NCBI RefSeq assembly: GCF_000002985.6
Contig: NC_003283.11
Coordinates: forward strand, 8,742,001 to 8,806,000
Direction of reading: 5' to 3'
Length of the DNA: 64,000 bases
Source: Caenorhabditis elegans
Taxonomy: Eukaryota > Nematoda > Chromadorea > Rhabditida > Rhabditidae
Shown here: piece by piece, positions 47,801 through 61,900 of the stretch
Position numbering within the stretch: position 1 is the stretch's first letter
How the letters are laid out: the number at the start of each line of letters is the position of its first letter
Translations under genes and position numbers: made by a program
The notes under the pieces: generated by a model
Seen by the model: the letters and a program-made list of their open reading frames with translations, nothing else
What the model was told of the DNA's origin: nothing
Database searches by the model: none

Positions 47801-50364
47801 CTCATCTCTCTATTCTCATTTCCACCTCCACAAATTTCAGAATTCACAAAAGTCGAAACTTCCCGGATTGTCAAGTCTTTGCTCTTCAACCGCAGGCACT
47901 GCTGGTAGCACTTCAAACGGTACAGATTTCAAGATAACCATCGGACCGTTGTTGTCTCCGTAAACCGATGTTGTTGTAGTTGTCATGTCAGGAAATGTTC
48001 ATTAGGAACCTTCTATTTTGTTTGCTTCTCCAATCAGAAAATGGGTGATGAGAAGAAGAGCGCGCCGGTTGTTTCCTCCGATTTGAGTTTTAAAAGTTTG
48101 CAAAATTAGTTTTTGCGGTAAAAAATCTTTTGAAAATTGTCTAAAAATCAGTTATGAAAAGTTTGCACAAAATGTGACCGTTACACACCGAAGTTGAGTT
48201 CTTATTACCTGTCTGCCCCGTTTTCTTTCTGCTTCATTCATTAACTTTTTTATTTATTTTTCTATACTTTCCCCATGAACTTTCCTGTTATGACAAAAAA
48301 CGGCGCCCTTCTCCATCTGATCTCCCATTTTTACTAGTGTTCTCTTTAAATCAATATTGTGTAATCGTTGTGGTGAGCCCGGTTATTTTTCTATTTTTCG
48401 TTCCGTTTTTTTATCGTGTTGTGACCTGACCCTCCACTTTTTTACCTCATTCTTCATTTTTTTTTCTATTCTCAAAATTTCTCTTCTTCAACTTCTACCC
48501 ATTTTCATATTTATCATAGTTTCATTCTAGGTTACCCATTTGTGATTTTTCTCAATTTTTCTTGATATTATGGTTTCCCCTATCCCCCCCTAGAGCACAA
48601 CAAATCCCAGCGATCTTTGAATTTTCGTCTCATTTATTTTTTTTTATTCACAATTCATCTCCTCATTTGGTTGTTACTTTTACAATGTAATTTTTTTATG
48701 TGTCCCCTGATTTTTAGATTACTTTGACCAATACCATTGACTTCCTCAATCTCTCTCCCCAACAAATCGGTTGTGAAACAAATCACCAACGCAATAATAA
48801 AATATGATACTGAATTTCACAAATTCTCTGAAACAAAAAATTGAGGGAAAATGATCGGCGTTGCTCTAAAATAATCGAATACAACAAGCAGACAACACGA
48901 ATATTTATAAAATAAATTTTAATTTAGGTTTCGGACCTCTGAAGCTTGTACCAGATGAAGATCATCCACTTCAATGCAGACTTTGTGGAAAAACCATGCA
49001 GAATAGAGTGAGTTTTCGGTTGTACTGTTTCAAAAAATACAAAATAAACACTTTTAAAACTGCATTTTAACGCAAATTAATATACCTTTCATATCAACAA
49101 ATCATAGTAAAAGTTGCACCTTTAACAAATAGACCGGATGTCTTACTAAAAACTTTCGTTTCAGATCCGTGGCTTCCACATTCTGTGGCATATGGCCAAA
49201 GATAAAGGAATCAATCGCTACACTTGTAAATACTGCAACTTTGGGCATGATCGCTCCCAATCTGTGCAAGTCCATGGAAAGAAAGAGCATGGAACTGACG
49301 ATTGTGTCGAGGATCGTATTGGAGAGTATCAAGACGATGTCAAGGAAATGTCCGCGTCCTGTTTCGGAATCTCCTCGCTTTTTGCTCAGGAGAGCAAACG
49401 GAAGAACAAATTCCCGGCGGCAGCCCCTCGTGAACACAAAGATCTGGTTTCAATGGTGAGTAGTAGTCACGAAGCTTCACCGGCTGTGCCAGTTGATGAG
49501 GAAGCGTCGAATGATAGTGCTATCAAAGAAGAGGAGAAGCCTCTGATTCTTAATGATGAGGAAATGGAAGAGTTGGGAGAAGACGATGAAGTGGAACATG
49601 AGCAGGAGCATGAGGACGAAGATGGAGAAGGAGATGAAGATGATGATGGTGAAGGAGAAGAAACAACTCCTATCACTAGCTCAAAGAGCTCCAAGAAAAA
49701 ATGGCGAAGAGCTTTCAATATTCGATCAAAAAAGTCAAAAAAGCAGAAGGAAGACGCAGTAGTTGCTCGTTCCGTTTCGATTCTTATCGGTGGAGCTCAG
49801 TTTTACAAAAAGAAGGTTAATGAATTCTGCTACTGCGAAAAGTGCGGAAAACAGACAAATAGTCGCCTTCCCGAGCACGCTTACACTCATATGGATGGTG
49901 TTGAGCTGTACTCTTGCTCGGCGTGTTCTTTTGGAAACCAATGCAAGGAGACTGTAATGAAGCATATGCGCGAGAGTCATCCTTTGTGTGCTGAACGGTG
50001 TGTAGACAATCGATTGGGGCATATCAAGGAGATCAAGAAACAGCTCGGCCAATGCTTCCCTGCTTTTTTCATCGATCATCCGTTGCCAACGAGATCTGAT
50101 ATCGAAAAATTGTGAGTTATATTCCACAGAAACATTGATGTTTCAATTTGGAAACATTTACAAGATTAACATTTTTTAAAAACAAACGCAACAATTCAAT
50201 TTCAACAAATCACAATTTTCAGGCAAATCCTTGCATCCGGTGGAGATCTCAAAATTGGTGGAATTGAGAAATATCTGAAAGAGGAATGTGAAGATGGTGA
50301 ACCATCTGAAGCTCCTGAAGATGAGGAGATGGAAGAAGATGATGATGGTGTCTCTTCTGATTAA
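44848..50364 (+). CDS. C2H2 zinc-finger protein with four finger pairs
   Basis: Nine exons join in phase: 44848-44968, 45189-46055, 46200-46678, 47015-47107, 47462-47569, 47841-47919, 48928-49007, 49165-50111 and 50223-50364, for about 971 residues. The chosen ATG (MSISGEDNEIIL) follows a good acceptor at 44839. Fingers occur in pairs: CVECG...HIKTEH with CPMC...HLHSSH (about residues 90-150); CSKCQ...HMFFH with the wider-spaced CKHEGC...HQSKAH (about 410-470); CRLCG...HILWH with CKYC...HGKKEH; and CEKCG...HAYTH with CSAC...HMRESH. Three pairs are followed by an acidic-basic helix beginning V/EDxR. Between pairs lie Ser/Ala-rich linkers and one long Asp/Glu tract (about 790-830); the C-terminus is also acidic. 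This is consistent with a nuclear DNA- or chromatin-binding factor. I believe a predicted zinc-finger gene lies near magu-2 in C. elegans, but I give no symbol. Confidence 0.85.
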
Positions 50365-51016
50365 ACATGTCAAATAAAATTAGAATTTTTTAGTTTACAA
50401 GAAAACCTCCACATAAAAAAATTAGTTAAAAATAGTTTTTATTTCTCCAATAACCTTTTGTTTTTTTTTAAATAATTTATACATTTTCACAACGTCCCAA
50501 AAATTAAAAATTCGTGTATATCCGAGGCCTTTAAATTTTCGATTCGATTTCGGTTTCTTTTCTCATTTTTCTTATAATCAATCCTTTGTTTTCAAACATT
50601 TCTCATCCCATTGCAATATCTGCTCATACAGTGCCTTTTTACCTGCATTTTCTGGTTTTACTTGTTCATTTCAACAGTGCCTTTTGCAATAATCATCTTT
50701 TTCGGATTACCTCATATCTTTTGGATGTAATCAAAAAAAAAACAATTCATCAAAATAAACATTTGCAAACTTGTTTTTAATTATTCATGATTATTCAAAG
50801 AAAACAAAATCACAGCTCATAAAATACCCATAGGGGAATGTGTAGAATTAAAAAATCCAAAACAATAAAAGCGTCATAATGGGAATGATCTGATCAATGG
50901 GAATTTTAAGAATACAAAGACCGGGGAGAGATGATGACAATTGAAGACTAGATATCGATTTTTATGATTTTGGGAGTACTCGACGAACCGATAATTATGA
51001 TTTTTTCGATTACAAA
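50365..51016. other. Intergenic between convergent genes
   Basis: About 650 bp between the stop of the zinc-finger gene (plus) and the stop of the MAGUK (minus). It should contain both 3' UTRs. AATAAA-like and TTTATT-like words are present. No gene. Confidence 0.5.
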
Positions 51017-54000
51017 TTAGCACGCTGTCCATGTAGCCGGCACCCACATTGGCTCCGTATTCACTTTCATTAGAATTTGCTTCAGCTCACGGAATGATTT
51101 TTCAAAATCGATGTTGACTATGATTCCATCGAAAAGGTGCCCGTATTTCTGGAAACAGATATTGAATTAATTTCCCTAGATGTGTATTGCCTAAAGTTTA
51201 CAAACCTGTTCAATACTTTTGCTTTGTGTCAAAATTGCTTTCAACTCATCATCTTTCACTCCAAAAGTTCCTTCAACTTCTCGTTGTCTTCGAAGAATAT
51301 AAAGTGATGGTGCAGCAATAAATATTATGTATGGTTGAATATCTGGAGATCGAATCGCTCCGAGACTCTGAAATTTGTGATAAAGAATGATAAATGAAAA
51401 TTAATTTTACCTCAGCTTTCAATGTCATGACACATGTTTTTCCACGTTCAATTACATTAACAACATCCTTCTTGGCTGTTCCGTACCAAAACTTTTGATA
51501 TTCACCAAATTCGACAAACTTTCCAGATTTGGCATCTTCGTGGAATTTTTGTTTTGATACAAAATGATAGTGAACTCCGTTGAATTCGCCTTCTTTTGGG
51601 GTTCGAGAAGTATCTGAAAGTAAGGATCTTCCTAGAAAATTGTCTTACAGAGTTTATATGTATCTTGTGTAACTTGTTTCACAACTCACATGGAACTGGG
51701 CAAGCTAACGTTATCCGATCTGATTCCAGAAGACGGTCTCTCAGCTTCAAACATCCAACTCCTTCAGCTCCACAGAGAACAATCGGTCTTCGATGTGTGG
51801 CTTTTGGTAGTTCAAGCACAACTTCTTCATAAGTCAGGAAGTCAGAATATACTCCGATTGCTGGAAGATTTTCCTCGTCAGCCCCTTTTTTGACCTCGAG
51901 CTTCTTCTTTTTCTTTCCTTTGCATTCTTTTCGTTTTTGCTCTTGCTCTCGTTCAACTTCATCAGCGTATAGGACTACTCTGGAAATAGGAAAAAAAAAA
52001 TTAGAAATCACTCAAAAATGAGTTACTCCGTTTACAAAAAATCTTAACTCTTTGTTTCAAACTCACTGTTGTCTAAACGAGGAACTAGGAATTAATCCTG
52101 CCAATGAATGTTGAATATCTTCTCCATCTCTATATGCTTGCCACCAGTTATCATCTTTTGTGTTTAACACGTGTAGAATATCTCCTCTTTGAAATTTCAT
52201 TGCCAACTCTTTACAAGGTACATACACGTCATCTTCTGGATCGTAATCAAAAAGGGCTCGAAGATGTTGGACATGCTGTTGAGACTTCTTTGCTGTGACA
52301 GTATTTGTAGCCGTATCAGTTGGTTGTTCGGTGTCTTGTTCTTCTTTTGGTGCAACTACAAAAGTAATTGGCCCCGAAAGATTTCGAAGGATGTCACAGA
52401 TCTCGTTCACTTGCTTTCCTTTCAATGAAGATCCATTCAATTCAAGTAGTTCATCACCTTCTTGGAATAAGTTCATCTTTTCTACAATTCCTCCTTTCAC
52501 AACTCTTCCGACTATTATTTTATTATTTTCATTTCGAACCGTTGCGCCAAGATAACTATCCTCATCCTTCACAACTTCAACTACTTTAACATTTGGAGCA
52601 TTTCTTGGAGATACAGAAGATGAAGATGATGTTGATGGGCATCTCTCTGATTTTCCATTCCCATTCATTATAACTGGTGGGATGGGGGAAGATGTACACG
52701 ACGAAGAATCACCGCCAGAATCGGTTCCAATTCCAGATGATGTTGTTCCGCATTTCCCGTTCTGCTTAACTGTTTGTTCAATAGCAGCTTGAATTGGTGG
52801 AGCTGCGAAGAAATCTCGAAGCATTGCGACGTCACTTTCGCGCCCTTGCATTGAAGAGAGCTTTGATGCAATTCGTTCAACAGATATAATTACTTCGTCA
52901 AGCTCTGAAAATATAATCTTGATAAATTTTGTTTCTGTAAAAGAAAAAAAAACTAATTTTGAGAATATTGATTTTTGAGTGTGTTTAAAGTTCTAGCATT
53001 CCAGAATGTTTTAGTTCTGCTGTACTCAGCCAAAAATTAATTTGATTTTAAAGATCAGAAAAATGCTTCTCTCACAATCATTTGTCAAAAATAAATTACT
53101 CACGCCTAGAATCCTTATTTTCCTCGTCAATAAGAACTTCTGAACTTTCTAGAACTTCCTCTCCAACAGTTATCCTTGTTGCTCCATTTTCCGTCTTTCT
53201 CGATGGAGTTTCTTCAACTTCAGCGAGTGGATTAGCAAATGACGTCACTTTCATGGGTTCATCTAAATAAAACAAAAATCAAACACTCAAAGGCAATTTA
53301 TCAAAAATCAACTCACTAGTAAGTGGATCTACATTTCGTGCCAGAGCTTGAAGCTTCTTGGATTTTCGCAATGAACTTCTCAAAAATGTATTTTCTTGTT
53401 CTTTCCTTTTCTTTTCTTGCATTTCAAATTGTTCAGGTGGACGACGGAGAGATCCTCTTTCGATCCCAAATCCATTTGTGTGAACTGAACCCCGTGGAGC
53501 AACTGATGGTGGTCCAGATGTTGCAGCAATGTACTCCATGTCATATGTGTGAATTTCGGGGTATTCTCTGCAAAACGATTTTGAATTAGTACTAGCAATA
53601 ATTATGATTCATTGGGCAACGGTACGACAACAGCAAAACACCTTTGAAACGAAGAGTGTGAATGCAACAAAACTCACAATCACTAGAGTTGATAACATGC
53701 GTAGGAGGATGTGAAATATGCGATAAGAAATAGAAACATGGAAATATGGAATAACAGATGATTCAGAACTATCAGTATTTGCATAACCTCGAAACTTAGA
53801 AATAAGTGTATTTCTGGGTTTATTAAAAACACATCTTTCTAAAATTTCTTGATCTTGCAAAAATAATCAGAAATTTAAACAATGGTGACGTATGTATTGT
53901 CACGCCAGAGCAACCACTCCGTGCCAACTAATTAATTGAATATAAATTGGGGTTTTAATGTATAAGAGAGGCAGACATATGAAAGTCAACTGGCAAATGC

Positions 54001-57000
54001 TTACAATGACATCAAAAGAAATCGAAAAATGGCAACAAACAAACGAATACGTGTCAAATATTTTCAAAAGGGTTACTTATAAGTTATGGTTTTTTTCCAT
54101 ATTTCAAACAAAAGGTGAAAAAATATTGTGCGGATGATTGGGCGTATGAGTCAATAATTCAAATAAAGTGAAGTATTTCTAGGACTGTTATTGAAAAAGG
54201 CATTCGGTTATTGAAAAATCGACACCAGGGCATAGTTAATTTCTAGCTGCAAATTTTGAGCGCCAAAAAGAATATGCAGGTAACTTTTTATAAAATTTTT
54301 CTAATACGAAACTTTCACCTATGCTCCCACTTTTAGTGAACTGACCTTTTCCCAGAATGATATGAATTTTATGAGGTTTCATAAAACCATCAAAAAGACC
54401 GTTCTCTCATCATCATCATTGGGAGTTTAGTTGTCGGGAAATCAAAGGAGACCACCGTTAAACCTTCTCTCTCTCACCCACACTCGGCTAGTTTTGACCG
54501 ATAAGCATCTCAATCGGTTTGGGTCGGGGGCTAATGTGAACGTTGTTTCTTCAGTTGTTCAGTCTCAAACCCGAACACCTGCCGGTCCGGAAGCGTGAAG
54601 CCTATTGACGACACCTGCTTTTTCTCCTTTTTTGGTACAAGCTTTGTCGGGCAGAGATGATGGATTTGATCTATATTTGATGGGGGAATAGGTCCAGGTA
54701 TATATGAAAAGGATGACAATAACAATGAATGATGATGTGTTCGTGTCGGAATGATGGGTCGGTGGAATGATGGGATGGAACGATGGGTGGAAAGGCACGG
54801 AAAAAAAAACGCACCCACCACCACGAAACCCACCAACGGAAGTAAAAAACGAAAGAATAAGGGAAAATGAAAAGAGATGGGATTATGTGTGTATTTTCTC
54901 TATTTTGTATGTATCTCTTTTCTATCCAACTGGTTATTTTCAATATTTTTGGTGAAAATGTGAAAATGAAATAAATACATCGACTGTCAAAAAGAGAGTA
55001 TTATACCTCGGTATTGTGACCTTTTTGCACATTGTATTGTCAATAAAGGTGAAGAGGAGGTAGAGAAAAAGAGTGCCCGTGCATATATGTATGCCAATTA
55101 TCCTGACAATCAGGGCGTTTCACGATATGGCAGGCAAAGAGCGGGAAAAGGGGATTGGGGAGTCTAATTAGACAAGGTTATATACTCTGTGGATAGGTGA
55201 GGTAAAGGATGCGGATTATTAATGAGGTATGACAGAGGATATATGACTACATAGGTTCTAATTAAGAATACGTTAGATATTTTCTCAAACTTCAGTCTAA
55301 AAAATCTATAGTTTGATATTAGTACGGGTGTATATTTAAATATAATGTCCCAACGATCTGTTTTTAAATTGAACAGCAAGTTGCAAATATATGTAAAAGA
55401 TACCAAAAGCTATTATATAATCTGACATCTAAAAAACAACAAAAAATCCAAAACCTAAATATTTGCTCCACACCATTTTTCCCGTTCGCTAAAGTTCGAA
55501 TGTTCTCAGATTTCAAAAGAGATCAATAAATTAGTTTTTGTATCGGAGTGCTTCTCACTAACATGTTTATTGGAATAAAATACAAAAAAGTAAAGTCTCA
55601 TTTTTCCAACAAGAGCTGACGTATTTTAAACCAAACGAAATATAAATTGTTAAATCCCAAGTTATATTTATTGAATGCATTCCACTTATGGAGTGAATCT
55701 AATTAGAGGCTCAATTCATTTTCAAAAGAGTGGTCTAATAAGAAAAAAAAAAATGTAGTTGAGTTTCAATTTTTTGAAAATCAAAAAGTTTAAAAGTAAA
55801 ATTTGAGGAGAACCCAGACTTTGTAAAAAATCAAAACTGAATGTTTGCAGTTTGGATTGAAAAATTGACATACTCGGTTTTGTGACTAAACAACTTGACA
55901 CGTACTTATTATTATTACGAAGTGTGGTAAGAGGTGTTACCAAAACAATTTGAAGAACATTCGATCATAATGTTGGTTTTGATTTTCTCTTCCAAAAATC
56001 ATTATGAAGATGAAAATGTGGAAAACCATGCTGGTCACCCAACATCAACCAAATCTAGTCCTAGAATAATTCCCCATTCAGCCTGACTCTCTTCATGACA
56101 ATTGTATACAAAGTGGTGCAGGTTGAGGGAAAAGAGGAAGGTGAGAGTGAGTGAGGGTCGAAACAATAGACGGTATTGTAGTTGTTCACACACAGTCCGT
56201 ATTGCATCTTCATCATCTTTCGTGCGCGCTTCTTCTACTTTTATGTTTGCTCATCACCAGCTTTACATTTGAGGTCCCGTTTGCGCATCCCTTCCTATTG
56301 GGGAAAAGATGTATACAAATACATATTTATGAAAACCACGATTTAGAAGGTGGTGGCTATGATGTATAAATATTTTTAAGCAATGATGAGACATATCGGG
56401 AAAGTAGCAAAACACTAAGAAAATGAAAGGTTCTAAAAATGAATATTACATATAGTAGCTGAAAAAATAATTTTTGAATCAACAATATTTAAATTATACA
56501 GACTAATTTCTAGAATTCGAACCCAATATATTTCCAAAAATTGCAAATTATTCCTATACTCCTTGAAATTTTCGAAACATTAGAAAAGTAATAAAATATC
56601 TTCTGCTCCACTGATAATGATAACTTAAAATAATTTGCCACTTGATAACAAATATAAAAGCAAAATTTTGTTAAAGTCGCGATAACTGTGTCCATCACCA
56701 AACAGTTAACCGATCCACAACTACACAAAAACCGTACCGTCCTCAAAAATTTATGATGCATGAAATTTGCACAATGATGACAAAAAGAGGAACGGTTAGG
56801 GTTGAATGGAAAAAAAGAAAGTGTAAACGGATTCAATAATTATTTGTTAAATTTTTGGGTTTGGAAAGAACGGTGCAATTGACAATTGTCGACAAGGAAA
56901 AGTGAGGAGACGAATGGAAAGCAATAAATGGTTTATGTCAATAAATAACAATGTGTGTCTAATGTGTTGGAGTTTGATGTATTCGTTATGACCTTTCACC

Positions 57001-58996
57001 CATTTTTGGAAAGGTATTCCCCCGAAAATAAAATTCTGTGACTCTTTGTAATTTGAGAGAACGGCAGTCGTTGCTCCTTATTCAATTTTTGACGATTGAA
57101 TTAAAGTTTTGCAGAACATTTCCTTTGAAAAAGTGTGTTGAAATTTTAGCTGCAGCTGTATAAAATCTTTTTCTGATAGTTTCAGTCGTGCTAAAAGGGT
57201 GCTAAAAGTCATTGCTTTTCAAAACATACAAGAATCAATAAATTGAAAGTAACATGTTATTCCAAAGCTAGGCAAGAGTTTAGCTAACTGTGAACATACA
57301 AAAAATCTCAAAAGCGTAGTAAATTGTAATAAAGAACTGTAACGTTCTGAAACCCTAACAACCTGCAATTATCACAAGTCAGACAACCTTCGAAACGAAG
57401 AGAACACAGAATTTGAGTGATGATAGTTTTTTGATAAATAGTGTAATGAGACAGAAACATTTAAAAAGTTGATGAAAGAATAAGAAAAAAGGAATGAGAA
57501 AGAGAGAATGAGTGTGATAAGCGCAATGGGAGGTTCTATTACTTGAAAATGCCACTGACTGTGAAATAGAATATCAGGGAGACATAAAAAAGAATCGCCA
57601 GGTTGACTGATTAATCACTAGATTTATTGATATATTTGACGACGGAACTCTCCGTTTTTTCTCTTTTTTTTTCTCCATTTTTTGTCTTCACCTTGACAGA
57701 TTATTGGTTTGTGACATACTAGACGTGCCGACTAACTGTGTGAAATACTAGAATGTGACCTATATAGTTGTGAAGACTGGACGAACGAGAATTCCAAATT
57801 AGCTCACATTCATAATCTCAGTGTTTTTGTGTTTCCCTGCCCGTCAGAAAGTTTCGAGGCCATTAATTAATTTCTAGAAAGCAGGTCGACGAGTGAACAA
57901 CAAAGATTTTAAAGAAAATGAAGAGAGATGAATTTTTTAAGTGAAATGAAATAAATATGAGAACTTTTCAAGAACATTGATTTGCCAAAAACCAAATCTT
58001 AGTGGTATTTGCACTATTTGTCATATATTCACTGTTTATGCATATACCATAAATAGAGAGCACTTAAGAACTCTTCTTTCCGTTCTTTACACGTTCCGCT
58101 TCTCACAGATAGTATCGCAGAGAAGAAAATCTCTCTCAAAAAAAGATTACTCACTTTTTCAGCCGTTTAGTAACTTCCTTGATATGATCCTTATCCACGG
58201 AAACTAGATATGCATCCGTTATCATACGATTCGAATTTGTGCCTGAAATTAAACAAAAACTAAGTATTAAAAAGGAAAAAGTATAAACTTTTTTTTACTC
58301 ACAGTTAAAAACAGAAGCTTCATTTTCTGCTGGAATTTCTAATGCACGACGTCTAACTTTCAGCTGAATGATTTTTCGACGAATACACTGAAATTTGAAA
58401 TTTTGCAAGAAAGTATCATAAATTTTATCAAACTTCTTGAATATAAGTTGTGACTTCCTCATAACTTTTTCCTTCTATTTTCATGTCATTTACCCCAACG
58501 ATTTCATCTCCAATGCTCAATCCTGCTCTTTCCGCAGCAGTTCCTGTAATGGAAATCGATTATTTTTTCAGAAGTCTGCATAAAATTTGTAAAGCACTTT
58601 ATATCTGATTTCCAGACACCTTGAAAAAAGCGAAAAAAATTGCGATATAGGTTAAAAAAACGCCCACTTTGCCGATGCCATCAACGATTTGGAGAATCGC
58701 ATTAGTACAAATGTTCGTTGACAAAATTTCAGTAAAAATTCATCAAAATTGCAAATTATTTCAATAAAAATACTTCAAAATGTTTTTATAAATTAGTCAA
58801 ATAAAATTATCTTTTACTTACCGTACAGCCGAACAACCTTCTCTTCTCGTTCAACCAAAATTACAAAACCACTCAACGGCGTCGAAGTGCTCACAACGGT
58901 CTTCTTATTTCCAACACCACGTGCACTGCTCAACCGTCTCAAGGATGTCCTTTTCAAGTCGGACAGTGCCTGTGGTATCGACACCGACTTGGACAT
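51017..58996 (-). CDS. magu-2: PALS1/MPP5-like membrane-associated guanylate kinase
   Basis: Minus-strand exons include: start about 58996-58822, about 58545-58440, 58388-58304, 58241-58148, then after a 4.5-kb intron 53575-53315, about 53263-53104, about 52903-52074, about 51980-51691, 51614-51414, 51368-51208 and 51149-51017 (stop). Phases agree at the junctions checked. Domains in order: an N-terminal PDZ-like fold split over exons 1-3 (GFVILVE, RAGLSIGDEIVGVND, IQLKVRR); a Lys/Arg-rich linker; an L27-type helix pair near LDEVIISVERIASKL; a PDZ domain (YLGATVRNENNKIIVGRVVKGG); an SH3 domain (LRALFDYDPEDDVYVP, DNWWQAYRDG); a basic hook; and a guanylate-kinase domain (VLCGAEGVG, FWYGTAKKDVVNVI). 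The P-loop lacks the catalytic Lys, as in scaffold MAGUKs. It acts at the membrane cortex as a binding scaffold. The symbol rests on family order and neighbouring rpm-1. Confidence 0.85.
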
Positions 58997-61900
58997 TTGA
59001 TACTCGAGCCACTAGATGAAGGCTGAAAATTTTTTGGGAATATTATTTCCAACGAAAGCGAAAATAAGAAAATGAGAATCCAAATTTCTGAAAATAAAGC
59101 AATAACTGAATCGGAATGGAATTTATGAGTAGGTGAAATGAAAAAAGTTGTTTTGAAATCTCGTGGTTTTCATTTTGAATGATGAATGCTAGGATTCCGG
59201 GATCTGCTCAAAACTTGGATCTAAAAATAATCATAAACTTGAAACAAATGAATAGAAATGTCAGAATCACTCGAAAAACTGCTACTTCATGTAAGCGTTG
59301 TTGCGTGAATAATTGAGACAGAAAAAGAACCGAGAAGAAGAGTTGTGATGAGTGCACTTTCTTAGTTAATTGCTTTTTTTCTTTTCTTCTGCAATTGTTT
59401 TTTGTGTTTCAAGAGCTTAAAGAGGAATGGGGGATAAGAACTAAAAGACTTGAAGCGCTTTTGATGAGATGGACTTTTTGGGGTAAATTGGAAAAAGACC
59501 GACAAAAATGGGAATAGTTGAAGAGAAAATTCAAAATAACAAAAAAAGGGAGCTGTGTATAAGGGGTACTGTATGTCTTAAAGTTGAGAACAGAGGTTAT
59601 GGACAAAAAAATAATCTTAAAGTTATCTGAGAAAGTTACGGTATCATAGAACATATTTGCCAGATAACAAATTTCTAAATTGTTGCCAAATTAAAAATGC
59701 AATCTTAATTATTGACTCACGAAAAGCACAATTAAAAGACTCCACATATCAATACAATATTTTTATCTGTAGTGACATTTTCTAGATTGATAAAAACAGC
59801 TACTTTAAAGATTTTGAAAGTAAATTTTAAGTTTTTCCTTTGAATTTCAAAAATACACTTCTAAAATTAGGCATATCAGTGAAAGTTTGCGTATTTCAAG
59901 GAAAACAGTAAGTGCAGCTGTCAAGCATGCTGCAAGCAATTAAAATTACACACACTCTCTAAGAATTCATAAAATTGTCTTGTCACGTTTGTTCAATCAA
60001 AAAAGATGAGGTCTTCAAAGTATCCATGAGCTCAAGACACACGGAATGAAGCACTAAATAATAGCTTTTCCCGGGGATAAAAAATTGAACGAGACAGATG
60101 AAAACAGTGGTCCAGATTGATGATATTGACATTCATTCCACTAGTTCAGTGTGACAGGGAGATGGATAGATTGGGAATGAAAACTGGATGAGAGAGCTTG
60201 AGATTTAGAGTGACAAATAATTATGGGGGATCCTCTTGAGAGAATCGCACCGAAACTATGTGCATCGTGTCCGGCAGAGGGAAACTAAAAAAAAAGATTT
60301 TTGACGCCATTGGTGTGTCTTCTGTGTCTTTTTCCACAGAGTCTCGAGTATAAAAAGTGAGAACGAAGAAGATACAGATAGTCGAGGATGGGGCAAAGAG
60401 AGAAAGGAAGATGGCGGTGTGGGTGGGAGAGCACAAGAAGGTCCAGTCTGGGGACAGAAAGAAGCACATGGAGCAAGAAAGAGAAAAGGAGATGGTGAAT
60501 TGTGACATTCGACCCGCAGGGATTTGAAGAGACGCAGGCCGCATAGAAAGAACAAGCTATAAGATAGAGAATAGCCAGCTGATTAGTGCTGATTTCATTG
60601 ATCAGCTCATCTATCTTCAACATGTCGTCTTGTAATTTTCTCTGAGACAAATTACGCCGATCTTCTATTGTGACTCTCGTAGCTTTGAAAAAAAACCAAG
60701 ACAAATAACACTACTATTATGGTTAAAGTTCGTAACTTAAAAAAAAAAAACTTTTTTCACCCGCCTCTCGGATCTCAGTCATTTTTAGGCTAGTTTCGAG
60801 TTTGATGGGCATATTTTATTTTGTATAGAATGCAAAAAACAAATATGGATTTTGAGAATAAGTTGTGAGAAGATATTGTGAAAAACATAAACGTCCATCG
60901 TTGATAATCTTCACAAAACGTTTGTCGAGAAACTATGATTTTATGCGGAAATTATGCAAACAGTTTTTTGAAATTCTAAAACATATTAAAATTTCAAAAT
61001 ATAACCATTTAAACTAAATAGGAAAACTAATTCGCTTAATCAATTTTGAAAAAATTTTGAACCGTACGCATTTTGTTCAATCTCTAGAGAACTAGCGACA
61101 CTTTTAAAAACTTACCGAATTTCTTGTATTTCTCTTGAAATACTTTTGGTTTAAAATTTTGTGTGGAAAATACTTTGAGATTGTAAGGATTTTATGTTTG
61201 AAAATAATAACGTTCATAGAATGTATATGAGTCAATGGAAGAAAACTTTTTTACAGTATCAAAATTTATAGTCAACCTGCTGCAATTTTATATTCAGCAA
61301 GTTTTACAGGAAGTCAAAATAGCAATAAGAAAGTCAAACTCAAACAAAAGTGTTTTTACATAAATGAAATATTCACATGAAAATTATTTTTGGCAGTTAT
61401 CCTAGAGAAATTGCATAGATTAGATTAAATTAAGAAAAGTAAAGTCAACGAGACCTTCAAATAACTTTCCTCCGCCGTCAAAGCGTGTTTAACTGGCATT
61501 CGAGAACAAATCTAGATAGATATGATCTCCTTTTCTGTGGAACCAACCATCTCCCTTTCTCACTTTTCTTCACTCGTTCATCAACGTCGCCGTGAGAAAC
61601 GTTTCCAATTTCCGGCTTTTTGGTTTTTAGAAGTATGGCTTTAGAGATCTCCACACTTCTATTTTTCTGATTCCAAACACTTTCAAAAATGAGCGAAGAA
61701 ATTTGGAGAAAAGAACCAAAAAGAAGGGAATTGAAGGGGTTCCTAGAAGTCCCAAACGAGTGGTTTTAGAAAACGAAAAGCAGCTGATGAGAGGCCCCGT
61801 GTGCGTACTCACACTTTCATTCAAAAAAAAAGGAAAATAGTGCTCAAAGAGTTGCCAGCTGGTTATAAAGTTGACGGATTTGGAAAAGAGTTGTTGGAAC

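Noticed and set aside
49467-49718. Minus-strand Ser-rich frame
   Set aside because: Complement of the acidic Glu/Asp tract of the zinc-finger gene.
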